A stretch of DNA of 64,000 nucleotides, from assembly GCF_023223525.1 (NCBI RefSeq), contig NZ_JALPRX010000057.1, positions 1 to 64,000 of the forward strand, read 5' to 3'. Below, piece after piece: positions 10,177-17,407 of the stretch (positions are counted from its first letter, which is position 1; every line of letters begins with the position of its first letter). The notes under the pieces are model-generated. The model ran no database searches. It was not told the DNA's origin and saw only the letters and a list, made by a program, of their open reading frames with translations. This DNA comes from Roseomonas acroporae. GTDB taxonomy: Bacteria; Pseudomonadota; Alphaproteobacteria; Acetobacterales; Acetobacteraceae. Made by a program: the position numbers and the translations under genes.

Positions 10177-11175
10177 ATGCAGCGCGTCCTCTCGGGCATC
10201 CAGCCCTCCGGCATCCCGACCCTCGGCAACTACCTCGGCGCCATCCGCAACTGGGTGCCGATGCAGAACGACCACGACTGCCTCTTCTGCGTCGTCGACC
10301 TGCACGCCATCACCGTCTGGCAGGACCCTAAGGAGCTGCTGCGCCAGACCCGCGAGATGGCGGCGGCGCTGATCGCCTGCGGCCTCGACCCCGAGCGCTG
10401 CGTGCTGTTCGTGCAGAGCCACGTCCACTCGCATGTGCGGCTGGCCTGGATCTTCAACTGCGTGGCGCGGCTCGGCTGGCTGAACCGCATGACGCAGTTC
10501 AAGGACAAGGCCGGCAAGGACCGCGAGAACGCGAGCAGCGGCCTCTACGTCTACCCGAACCTGATGGCGGCCGACATCCACGCCTACCACGCGACCCGCG
10601 TGCCGGTGGGCGAGGACCAGAAGCAGCACCTGGAGCTGGCCAACGACATCGCCGAGAAGTTCAACCACGACTACGGCGTGGACTTCTTCCCGCATGTCGA
10701 GCCGCACATCCTGGGCGTCGCCGCGCGGGTGATGTCGCTGCGCGACGGCACGAAGAAGATGTCGAAGTCCGATCCCTCGGACCAGTCGCGCATCAACCTG
10801 ACCGACGACGCCGAGGCGATCGCGCTCAAGATCCGCCGCGCCCGCACCGATGCCGAGCCGCTGCCTTCCGAGGTCCAGGGGCTGGAGGGCCGCCCCGAGG
10901 CGCGCAACCTCGTCGGCATCCTGGCCGCGATCACCGACACGGCACCCGAGGCCGTGCTCCGCGAGCACGGCGGCAAGGGCTTCGGCGCCTTCAAGGAGGT
11001 GCTGGCCGAGGCGCTGATCGCGCATCTCGATCCGATCAACGAGCGGATGCGCCGCCTGCTGGCCGAACCGGACGCGGTGGACGCGGCGCTGCGCCGCGGC
11101 GCCGAGCGGGCGAACGCCATCGCCGATCCGATCGTGAGCAGGGCCGAGGCGCTGGTCGGCTTCCTGCCGCGCTGA
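10177..11175 (+). CDS. trpS: Tryptophan--tRNA ligase
   Basis: Class I aminoacyl-tRNA synthetase (332 residues) that charges tRNA-Trp. The signature [13 protein letters not shown] (HIGH equivalent, about residues 10-22) opens the Rossmann fold. The second ATP-binding loop KKMSKS ends at residue 198. The TrpRS-specific [20 protein letters not shown] lies between them. Length agrees with bacterial TrpRS (330-350). The ATG gives the conserved [13 protein letters not shown]-terminus; the longer frame upstream is not homologous-looking. Transcribed alone. Confidence 0.96.
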   Translation: MQRVLSGIQPSGIPTLGNYLGAIRNWVPMQNDHDCLFCVVDLHAITVWQDPKELLRQTREMAAALIACGLDPERCVLFVQSHVHSHVRLAWIFNCVARLGWLNRMTQFKDKAGKDRENASSGLYVYPNLMAADIHAYHATRVPVGEDQKQHLELANDIAEKFNHDYGVDFFPHVEPHILGVAARVMSLRDGTKKMSKSDPSDQSRINLTDDAEAIALKIRRARTDAEPLPSEVQGLEGRPEARNLVGILAAITDTAPEAVLREHGGKGFGAFKEVLAEALIAHLDPINERMRRLLAEPDAVDAALRRGAERANAIADPIVSRAEALVGFLPR

Positions 11176-11492
11176 GGCAGCGCGGGTCTGGCGGCGGGGC
11201 CGGTCGCGGCGTGACCGGCCGCGCCCCGCCCGGCCGCACCCCACGCCACCCCGCCCGTGCGGCGGCGACGGCCGGCGCGGCGGCGCTGCCCGGCGGGGGC
11301 GTCCGCCTCGTGCTGCGGCTGGCGGCGCACCGGCCGGGCCGGCAACCGGCGGTGGCCGCTCTCCCGTAGCGCCTCCGCCGGTGGCCGCCGGTATCGACGC
11401 GCCCGCGCCTTGCTGCCAGCATCGGCGCACGAGACCCCGCGCAGGGGCCGAGCGCCCGGCCCCATGAGCCGGGCCCCAGGAGGAGACGCCGC

Positions 11493-11672
11493 ATGGACGG
11501 CCCCGCCGCCACCTTCCATGGCCATTCCCACCGCCGGCCCGTCGCCCGGAACGACATCGGGTACGGCATCGGGCACGACCTTGGGCATGACGGCGCCGGT
11601 CGGCCGCCGCACGCCACGCGCCGCCTTCCGGCGCGGTCCCCGAACCGGACCGGGAGCGCGGCGCGGTGCTGA
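11493..11672 (+). CDS. Candidate 59-residue small ORF with ideal RBS
   Basis: ATG seven bases after AGGAGGAG (11478-11485), the best ribosome binding site in this neighbourhood. The 59-codon frame is rich in Gly, His, Asp and Arg (segment DIGYGIGHDLGHDGAG) and ends with TGA overlapping the GTG of the following dehydrogenase (GTGCTGA). It could be a leader peptide coupling translation to that gene, a real small protein, or the decayed start of a gene. It has no motif I recognise. Support is the RBS and the stop/start overlap only. Confidence 0.35.
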   Translation: MDGPAATFHGHSHRRPVARNDIGYGIGHDLGHDGAGRPPHATRRLPARSPNRTGSAARC

Positions 11673-12469
11673 GCCTCGCCGGCAAGGTGGCCGTGGTCAC
11701 CGGGGCGGGCTCGGTCGGGCCGGGCTGGGGCAACGGCAAGGCGACGGCCGTGCTGCTGGCGCGCCAGGGCGCCACGGTGCTGGCGCTCGACATCGACGAG
11801 GCGGCGGTGGCGGAGACCGCCCGGCTGGTCGCCGAGGCGGGCGGCACCTGCGTCACGCACCGCTGCGACATGCTGGTGGCCGAGGAGGTCGAGGCCGCCA
11901 TGGCGCTCTGCGCGGAACGCTTCGGCCGGCTCGACATCCTGGTGAACAACGTCGGCGGCTCGGCGCCCGGCAACCCGGTGGAGATGCCGGAGGCGCTCTG
12001 GGACCGCCAGATCGACTTCAACCTCAAGACGCCCTTCCTCGGCTGCAAGCACGCCATCCCGCCGATGCTGCGCGGCGGCGGCGGCGCCATCGTCAACCTC
12101 GGCTCCATCGCCGGGCTGCGCATGAGCGGCGAGCGCGCGCACATCGCCTACAGCGCCGCCAAGGCCGGGGTGATCGGCTTCACGAAGTCCGTCGCCATGG
12201 CCTACGCGAAGCAGGGAATCCGCTGCAACGCGGTGGTGCCCGGGCTGATGCACACGCCGCTGGTCGAGGAGCGGCTGGTCCGCCAGCTCGGCGCCAACGA
12301 CGCCGCCGCGCTGATCGCGCGGCGCGACGCGGCGGTGCCCAAGGGGAAGATGGGCACGGGCTGGGACGTGGCCCACGCCGTGCTGTTCCTGGTCTCCGAC
12401 GAGGCGGCCTACATCACCGGCCAGGCGCTGGTGGTGGATGGCGGCATGGCCGCCGCCGCGCCCGTCTGA
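11666..12469 (+). CDS. Short-chain dehydrogenase/reductase (SDR), paralogue 1
   Basis: Classical SDR of 267 residues, an NAD(P)-dependent oxidoreductase of unknown substrate. Visible elements: Rossmann entry VAVVTGAGSVGPGWGNGKA, the acidic D after strand 2 (ALDIDE) favouring NAD, NNVGG, catalytic Ser/Tyr/Lys in LGSIAG and AYSAAKAG, and the C-terminal ALVVDGGM. The start is GTG with GGGAG upstream. It is about 65% identical by eye to the SDR at 13266, with the same unusual GxxSVxPGWGNGKA loop and GTGWDVAHAVLFL segment. The next gene starts 20 bases downstream. Confidence 0.9.
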   Translation: MLSLAGKVAVVTGAGSVGPGWGNGKATAVLLARQGATVLALDIDEAAVAETARLVAEAGGTCVTHRCDMLVAEEVEAAMALCAERFGRLDILVNNVGGSAPGNPVEMPEALWDRQIDFNLKTPFLGCKHAIPPMLRGGGGAIVNLGSIAGLRMSGERAHIAYSAAKAGVIGFTKSVAMAYAKQGIRCNAVVPGLMHTPLVEERLVRQLGANDAAALIARRDAAVPKGKMGTGWDVAHAVLFLVSDEAAYITGQALVVDGGMAAAAPV

Positions 12470-12489
12470 ACCCACACGAGGAAACCGCC

Positions 12490-13014
12490 ATGGCCCGCAT
12501 CCCCTACGCCGATCCCGAGGCCCCCGAGGTGAGGGAGATCGCCGGGCGCATCGTGCGCGAGCGCGGCAGCATCCTGCACCTCTACCAGATGCTGCTGCAC
12601 AGCCCGCCCGTCGCCGAGGGCTGGCTGCGCTACCTCACCGCCATCCGCCACGAATGCACCCTGCCCGGCAGCCTGCGCGAGCTGGTCATCATGCGCGTCG
12701 CGGTGCTGAACGGCGCCCCCTACGAGGCGGCGCAGCACGCGCCGATCGCGCTGCGCGAGGGCATCACCCAGGCGCAGCTCGACGCGCTGGAGAACTGGCA
12801 GGCCTCGGACGCCTTCGACGCGCGCCAGCGCGCCGTGCTCGCCTACACGGATTCGATGACGCGCGAAATCCACGTGCCGGACGCCGTGTTCGCCGCGGTG
12901 CGCGAGACGTTCGACCGGCGCGAGCTGGTGGAGCTGACCGCGACGATCGGCGCCTACAACATGGTGTCGCGCTTCCTGGAGGCGATGCGCATCCACGCGG
13001 ACGACCCGCGCTAG
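12490..13014 (+). CDS. Carboxymuconolactone decarboxylase / AhpD-like protein
   Basis: All-alpha protein of 174 residues in the CMD/AhpD-like superfamily. Core helices appear in LRELVIMRVAVLNGAPYEAAQHAPIAL and the ARQRAVLAYTDSMT...REIHVPD segment. The canonical CxxC of AhpD peroxidase partners is absent (the equivalent position reads NGAPYEAAQH), so a redox role is unlikely. The family also includes 4-carboxymuconolactone decarboxylases and many uncharacterised members. It forms a likely operon with the SDR 20 bases upstream. The ATG follows GAGGAAACCGCC. Confidence 0.85.
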   Translation: MARIPYADPEAPEVREIAGRIVRERGSILHLYQMLLHSPPVAEGWLRYLTAIRHECTLPGSLRELVIMRVAVLNGAPYEAAQHAPIALREGITQAQLDALENWQASDAFDARQRAVLAYTDSMTREIHVPDAVFAAVRETFDRRELVELTATIGAYNMVSRFLEAMRIHADDPR

Positions 13015-13035
13015 GGCGGCGGGCATCCGGGAACC

Positions 13036-13231
13036 GGGGAAGGCTCCGCCTTCCCCGAACCCCATCCGCCAGGAGGGCGAAGCCCTCCTGGACCTCTATT
13101 CGTTCGGAGCCGGTTACTGAAACGGTCGGGCGGTCTTTTCCCGAACGGGGTTTCCAAAGGGGCTTCGCCCTTTGGTGGGAGAGTGCAGAGAGGGCAAAGC
13201 CCTCTTTGCCGGGGTCCGGGGCGGAGCCCCG
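13036..13231. repeat. Array of five short hairpins
   Basis: Consecutive perfect stem-loops: 13036-13056 (9-bp stem, TCC loop), 13069-13091 (10-bp stem, GAA loop), 13154-13175 (8-bp stem), 13189-13205 (7-bp stem, AAA loop) and 13217-13231 (6-bp stem, GGA loop). The array fills the gap between the CMD-like gene and the second SDR. The same design recurs at 27.9, 50.9 and 55.1 kb. It may terminate or stabilise transcripts. Confidence 0.7.
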
Positions 13232-13265
13232 ATGCCCTCACCTCGGCAGGAGGAAACACGAGAAC

Positions 13266-14060
13266 ATGCTCAGCCTCGAAGGCAAGGTGGCGATCGTCAC
13301 CGGCTGCGGCTCGGTGGCGCCGGGCTGGGGCAACGGCAAGGCCACCTCGGTGCTGTTCGCCCGCCAGGGCGCCACGGTCTACGGCGTGGACATCAGCGAG
13401 GATGCCGCCGCCGAGACGCGCCGCCTGATCGAGGCCGAGGGCGGGCGCTGCCACACCGCGCGCGCCGACGTCACGGACCGCGCCGAGGTGGAGGCGATGG
13501 TCGCCGACTGCGTGGCGCGCTTCGGCCGCGTCGACATCCTGGTGAACAATGTCGGCCGCTCGGAGCCGGGCGATCCGGGCGTGATGACCGAGGAACTCTG
13601 GGACGACCAGATCGAGATCAACCTCAAGACCGCCTTCCTGTGCTGCCGCGCGGTGATCCCGGTGATGCTGCGGCAGGGCGGCGGCGCCGTGGTCAGCGTC
13701 GCCTCCACGGCGGGCATCCGTTACACGGGCAAGCCGCAATCGGCCTACGCGGCGGCCAAGGCGGGGGTGATCCAGCTCAGCCGCACCGCCGCGATCAGCT
13801 ACGCGGACAAGGGCATCCGCTTCAACTGCGTGCTGCCGGGCCTGATGCACACGCCGCTGGTGACGAAGCTCGCCGAGCAGTTCGCCGGCGGCGACGTGGA
13901 GGGCTTCGTCAACAGCCGCCACGGCCGCGTGCCGAAGGGCAGCATGGGCACGGGCTGGGACGTGGCGCACGCCGTGCTGTTCCTCGCCTCCGACGAGGCC
14001 GGCTACGTCACCGGCACGGAGCTGGTCGTGGATGGCGGCCTGACCGCGGCGACGCGCTGA
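13266..14060 (+). CDS. Short-chain dehydrogenase/reductase (SDR), paralogue 2
   Basis: SDR of 264 residues closely related to the one at 11666. It has VAIVTGCGSVAPGWGNGKA, GVDISED, NNVGRSEPGDPG, the active-site ASTAG...SAYAAAKAG (Ser, Tyr, Lys) and ELVVDGG. An AGGAGGAAACACGAGAAC leader precedes the ATG. The two SDRs flank the CMD-like gene and presumably work in one catabolic route, but no substrate-specific residues are recognisable. Its last 58 bases overlap the 3' end of ilvE on the opposite strand. Confidence 0.9.
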   Translation: MLSLEGKVAIVTGCGSVAPGWGNGKATSVLFARQGATVYGVDISEDAAAETRRLIEAEGGRCHTARADVTDRAEVEAMVADCVARFGRVDILVNNVGRSEPGDPGVMTEELWDDQIEINLKTAFLCCRAVIPVMLRQGGGAVVSVASTAGIRYTGKPQSAYAAAKAGVIQLSRTAAISYADKGIRFNCVLPGLMHTPLVTKLAEQFAGGDVEGFVNSRHGRVPKGSMGTGWDVAHAVLFLASDEAGYVTGTELVVDGGLTAATR

Positions 14061-14962
14061 TCCGCGCGGTCGGTTTCATCGGCACCCCGCACCAGCGCCG
14101 CGTAGTCGGCCATCAGCGTCTCCGTGATCCGGCCGGGCGCGTAGGCGCGGCCGGCGATCTCGCGCACCGGCGTCACCTCGGCCGCCGTGCCGGTGAGGAA
14201 CGCCTCGTCCGCCAGGGCCAGCTCCCCGGGCATGATGGCGCGCTCCACCACCCGGATCCGCCGCCGCCGCGCGAGGTCCATCACGGCGCGCCGCGTGATG
14301 CCGTCGAGGAAGCAGTCCGGCGTGGGCGTGTGCAGGGCGCCGTCGATCACCAGGAACAGGTTGGCGCCGGTCGCCTCCGCGAGCTGGCCGCGCCAGCCCA
14401 GCATCAGCGCGTCGTCGCAGCCCGCCTCCTCGGCGGCATGCTTCGAGAGGGTGCCGGTCATGTAGTGGCCGGCCGCCTTCGCCGCCGTGGGCGCGGCCTC
14501 GGGCGGCGGGCGGCGCCATTCGGCCATGGCCAGCCGCACGCCGCGCGCGCGGGCGGCGCCGAACAGGTTCGGCCATTCCCAGGCGGCGATGGCGAGGTGG
14601 ATCCGGGTCGCCCGCGCCGAGACCGCGATCTGCTCCGAGCCGCGCCAGGCGATCGGGCGCAGATAGGCGTCCCGCAGCCCGTTGCGCGCCAGCACCGCCT
14701 CGCAGGCGGCGTCGATCGCCGCCGCGTCCCAGGGGATCCCGAAGCCCAGCAGTCGGCCGGAGGCGAGCAGCCGCTCCGTGTGCGCCCGCAGCGCGAAGAT
14801 CCGGCCTCCCCCGGGCCCCGCATAGGCACGCTCGCCCTCGAACACGGCGCTGGCATAATGCAGCCCGTGGGAGAGAACGTGCGGCCGCGCCTCGCGCCAG
14901 GGCACGAGGGCGCCGTCGAACCAGATCCAGCCGTCACGGTCGTCGAAAGGAACAAGCGTCAT
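14003..14962 (-). CDS. ilvE: Class IV aminotransferase, IlvE-like
   Basis: Fold-type IV PLP enzyme of 319 residues, probably a branched-chain amino acid aminotransferase. Seen: FDGALVPWREARPHVLSHGLHYASAVFEGERAY at the N-terminus, KAAGHYMTGTLSKHAAEEAGCDDALML with the PLP lysine, EATGANLFLV, and the phosphate-binding LTGTAAEVTPVREI. Gene position divergent to a MarR regulator and OmpR-type regulator is conserved in many alphaproteobacteria. The last 19 residues or so are read from DNA that also encodes the end of the convergent SDR, so the tail is constrained by overlap. D-amino-acid or ADC-lyase activity cannot be excluded. Confidence 0.88.
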   Translation of the reverse strand: MTLVPFDDRDGWIWFDGALVPWREARPHVLSHGLHYASAVFEGERAYAGPGGGRIFALRAHTERLLASGRLLGFGIPWDAAAIDAACEAVLARNGLRDAYLRPIAWRGSEQIAVSARATRIHLAIAAWEWPNLFGAARARGVRLAMAEWRRPPPEAAPTAAKAAGHYMTGTLSKHAAEEAGCDDALMLGWRGQLAEATGANLFLVIDGALHTPTPDCFLDGITRRAVMDLARRRRIRVVERAIMPGELALADEAFLTGTAAEVTPVREIAGRAYAPGRITETLMADYAALVRGADETDRADQRVAAVRPPSTTSSVPVT

Positions 14963-14974
14963 GGCACCGCTTTC

Positions 14975-14989
14975 AGCAATATTGTTGCT
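14975..14989. promoter_or_regulatory. Inverted repeat near the ilvE start
   Basis: AGCAA / TTGCT arms around a 5-nt TATTG spacer, 13 bases ahead of the ilvE ATG in an AT-rich gap. With the second inverted repeat at 15031-15047 it is a candidate operator for the adjacent MarR-type regulator. Binding is inferred. Confidence 0.45.
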
Positions 14990-15030
14990 TCCAGAGGCCA
15001 ATCTGTAAAATCGGAACCAATTTTCAGTCA

Positions 15031-15047
15031 ATATAGCTGACCTATAT
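15031..15047. promoter_or_regulatory. Inverted repeat at the petP start
   Basis: ATATAG / CTATAT, 6-bp arms with a 5-nt CTGAC spacer. The right arm overlaps the annotated petP ATG at 15046. If it is an operator, autoregulation is likely and the real translation start may be the ATG at 15064 or 15097. Confidence 0.45.
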
Positions 15048-15636
15048 GGAACGCGACCCAGCCATGCCGCAAACGCCGGACACGAGGCGCGAGACGATGC
15101 GCGCCGCCGAACCAGCCTCCCCGCCCGCCGCCGGGCTGCAGCACCTGTTCCTGCGGGAGGAGGAGCTGCGGCTGGCACAGGACCTGCTGTTCTTCGGCTA
15201 CCGCGACTTCACCGCCGGCCCGGACGCCATCCTGGCCGAGCTGGGGATGGGCCGGGCGCACCACCGCGTGCTGCACTTCGTCGGCCGGCGGCCCGGCATC
15301 ACGGTGGGGGAGCTGCTGGGCATCCTCGGCATCACCAAGCAGTCCCTCAACCGGGTGCTGACGCCGCTGATCGAGCAGGGCTACATCCTGCAGGCGCAGG
15401 GACGCAGCGACCGCCGTCAGCGGCTGCTCTCGCTGGCCCCGCCGGGGACCGCGCTGGAGCGGCGCCTGTTCGAGCGCCAGCGCGACACGGTGGTCGCCGC
15501 CTACCGGGAGGCCGGCCCGACCGCGGTGGACGGGTTCCGGCGGGTGATGCGCGGGCTGATGAACAGGGAGGCGCGTGCCTGGATGGACCGCATCGAGGAG
15601 ACGGCCCCGCCCGGCGGGCCGGCACGGCGGGCATGA
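15046..15636 (+). CDS. petP: MarR-family regulator PetP
   Basis: Winged-helix regulator of 196 residues. Core: MGRAHHRVLHFVGRRPGITVGELLGILGITKQSLNRVLTPLIEQGYI, which contains the recognition helix, then QGRSDRRQRLLSL for the wing. Together with the OmpR-type gene overlapping its end and the divergent ilvE, this matches the petP-petR pair of Rhodobacter and other alphaproteobacteria. Three in-frame ATGs (15046, 15064, 15097) are possible; none has a strong RBS, and the first lies inside an inverted repeat. The N-terminal 40 residues are therefore uncertain. Confidence 0.85.
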   Translation: MERDPAMPQTPDTRRETMRAAEPASPPAAGLQHLFLREEELRLAQDLLFFGYRDFTAGPDAILAELGMGRAHHRVLHFVGRRPGITVGELLGILGITKQSLNRVLTPLIEQGYILQAQGRSDRRQRLLSLAPPGTALERRLFERQRDTVVAAYREAGPTAVDGFRRVMRGLMNREARAWMDRIEETAPPGGPARRA

Positions 15637-16346
15637 GCACGCCACCGGAGGCCGCCGAGCCGCCGCACCTGCTGGTGGTGGACGACGATTCGCGGCTGCG
15701 CGGCCTGTTGCAGCGCTTCCTCAGCGAGCAGGGCTTCCGCGTCACCGCGGCCGGCGACTCGGCGGCGGCGCGCCAGTCGCTGCGCGCGATGGCCTTCGAC
15801 CTGATCGTGATGGACGTGATGATGCCCGGCGAATCGGGGCTGGAGCTCACCGAGGCGATCCGCCGGGACGGACTCGACACGCCGGTGCTGATGCTGACCG
15901 CGCGCGGCGCGCCCGACGACCGGGTGGCCGGCTTCGAGCACGGTGCCGACGACTACCTCGCCAAGCCCTTCGACCCGCGCGAGCTGGCGCAGCGCATCCG
16001 CGCCATCCTGCGGCGCGTGGCGCCGCCGCCGGCCTCGCCCGCGCCGAGCGTGGTGCAGCTCGGCCCCCACTGGTTCGACCCCGAGCGCGCCGAGCTGCGC
16101 GGCCCCGAGGGCACGGTGCGGCTGACCGGCGGCGAGGCGGCGCTGCTGCGCGCCCTGGCGCTGCGGCCGGGCGAGGTGCTCTCGCGCGAGGACATCGCCC
16201 AGGCGCTCGGCACGCCGGAGGCCGGCGAGCGCGCGATCGACGTGCAGGTCACGCGGCTGCGGCGCAAGATCGAGATCGACCCGCGCGAGCCGCGCTTCCT
16301 GCAGACGGTGCGGCACCGGGGCTACGTGCTGCGGCCGGGGAGCTGA
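15633..16346 (+). CDS. petR: OmpR-family response regulator PetR
   Basis: Two-domain response regulator of 237 residues. Receiver domain: acidic pocket VVDDDS (16-20), phospho-acceptor Asp61 in VMDVMMPGESG, Thr in LMLTARG and Lys111 in YLAKPF. The C-terminal OmpR-type winged helix spans about 145-235 (LTGGEAALLRAL, GERAIDVQVTRLRRKIE, TVRHRGYVL). Start ATG overlaps the petP stop by four bases (ATGA), so the pair is co-translated. No sensor kinase is nearby; homologues of this pair are likewise kinase-less in their operon. Confidence 0.9.
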   Translation: MSTPPEAAEPPHLLVVDDDSRLRGLLQRFLSEQGFRVTAAGDSAAARQSLRAMAFDLIVMDVMMPGESGLELTEAIRRDGLDTPVLMLTARGAPDDRVAGFEHGADDYLAKPFDPRELAQRIRAILRRVAPPPASPAPSVVQLGPHWFDPERAELRGPEGTVRLTGGEAALLRALALRPGEVLSREDIAQALGTPEAGERAIDVQVTRLRRKIEIDPREPRFLQTVRHRGYVLRPGS

Positions 16347-16396
16347 CCGGGGCGGCCGCCCCGGACCCCGGCAGGCGATCCCGCCCCTTGCCGGGG
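16347..16396. terminator. Two hairpins between convergent petR and hyfC
   Basis: An 18-bp perfect palindrome (16347-16364) is followed by an 8-bp stem CCCCGGCA / TGCCGGGG (16366-16396). It starts in the first base after the petR stop codon and lies between convergent genes. Probably a bidirectional terminator; there is no T-run. Confidence 0.55.
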
Positions 16397-16433
16397 CCTG
16401 GGACAGGCGGCGCCCTCCCCGAAGCGCCCCGCC

Positions 16434-17405
16434 TCAGGTCAGCCCCGTGCTGACGAACAGCAGCACCGCCCCGAGCAGCCCGAGCAGCAGCGCCGCGCCG
16501 AGGAATTCCGGCACCCGGAACACCCGCATCTTGGCGATGGCGCGCTCGAACACGGCGAGCGCGGCGGCGAGCAGCAGCATCCTGCCCGCCCACAGCACCG
16601 CCGCCACCACCCAGGCCAGCGGCCCGGCGGCGGCCGGCGCGGTGCCGTAGGGCAGGAACAGCGCGTTCAGCAGCGCGAGCCAGAGCAGCAGGCGCAGCGC
16701 GGCCGCGTACTGCCAGAGCGCGAGGTGGCGACCGGAGGCCTCCAGCAGCATCGCCTCGTGCACCATGGTCAGCTCAAGGTGCGTCGCCGGGTTGTCCACC
16801 GGGATGCGGCCGTTCTCGGCCAGCGCCACCGCCAGCAGCGCCAGCAGCGCCAGGGCGAGCGAGACGCGCAGCCCCGGCGCCCCGCCGGCGAAGGCGGTGG
16901 CGATGAAGTCGATGTTGGTGCTGCCGGTGAGGATGGCGAAGCTCATCGCCGCCAGCAGCAGGGCGGGCTCGGCGAAGGCGGCGAAGGCCATCTCGCGCGC
17001 CGCGCCGAGGCCGCCGAAGGCGGTGCCCGCATCCATGCCGGCGAGCGCGAGCGCGACGCGCGCGACGCCCAGCAGCCCGGCGACCACGAGCAGGTCCGAG
17101 AGCGGCGCCAGCGCCATGCCGCGCGCGAAGCCGGGCACCAGCGCGGCCGCGACCGCCGTCGCCGCCACCGCCGCGTAGGGCGCGGCGCGCGAGATCCAGG
17201 AGGCGCTCTCGGCCAGCACCGGGCGCTTGCGCAGCAGCCGCAGCAGGTCGCGCCAGGGCTGCCGGGGCGAGGCGCCGCGGAAGCCGAGCAGCCGCGCCCG
17301 CAGCCATTCCAGCACGCCGAGCAGGAAGGGCGCCGCCACCAGCACCAGCGCGACGTGCAGGATCTGCGCGAGGACGGCGCCGAGCAGGGAAAGCGGCGTG
17401 GCCAT
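16434..17405 (-). CDS. hyfC: Hydrogenase-4-type membrane subunit HyfC (NuoH-like)
   Basis: Integral membrane protein of 323 residues, family of complex I subunit NuoH and hydrogenase subunits HyfC/HycD, with about eight helices. The conserved acidic loop VALAENGRIPVDNPATHLELTMVHEAMLLE, which faces the quinone/hydrogenase interface in homologues, is intact. It starts two bases after the hyfB stop. No HyfE, HyfF, large (HyfG) or small (HyfI) subunit follows; the next gene is convergent petR. Function in this truncated set is unknown. Confidence 0.87.
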   Translation of the reverse strand: MATPLSLLGAVLAQILHVALVLVAAPFLLGVLEWLRARLLGFRGASPRQPWRDLLRLLRKRPVLAESASWISRAAPYAAVAATAVAAALVPGFARGMALAPLSDLLVVAGLLGVARVALALAGMDAGTAFGGLGAAREMAFAAFAEPALLLAAMSFAILTGSTNIDFIATAFAGGAPGLRVSLALALLALLAVALAENGRIPVDNPATHLELTMVHEAMLLEASGRHLALWQYAAALRLLLWLALLNALFLPYGTAPAAAGPLAWVVAAVLWAGRMLLLAAALAVFERAIAKMRVFRVPEFLGAALLLGLLGAVLLFVSTGLT

Positions 17406-17407
17406 GC

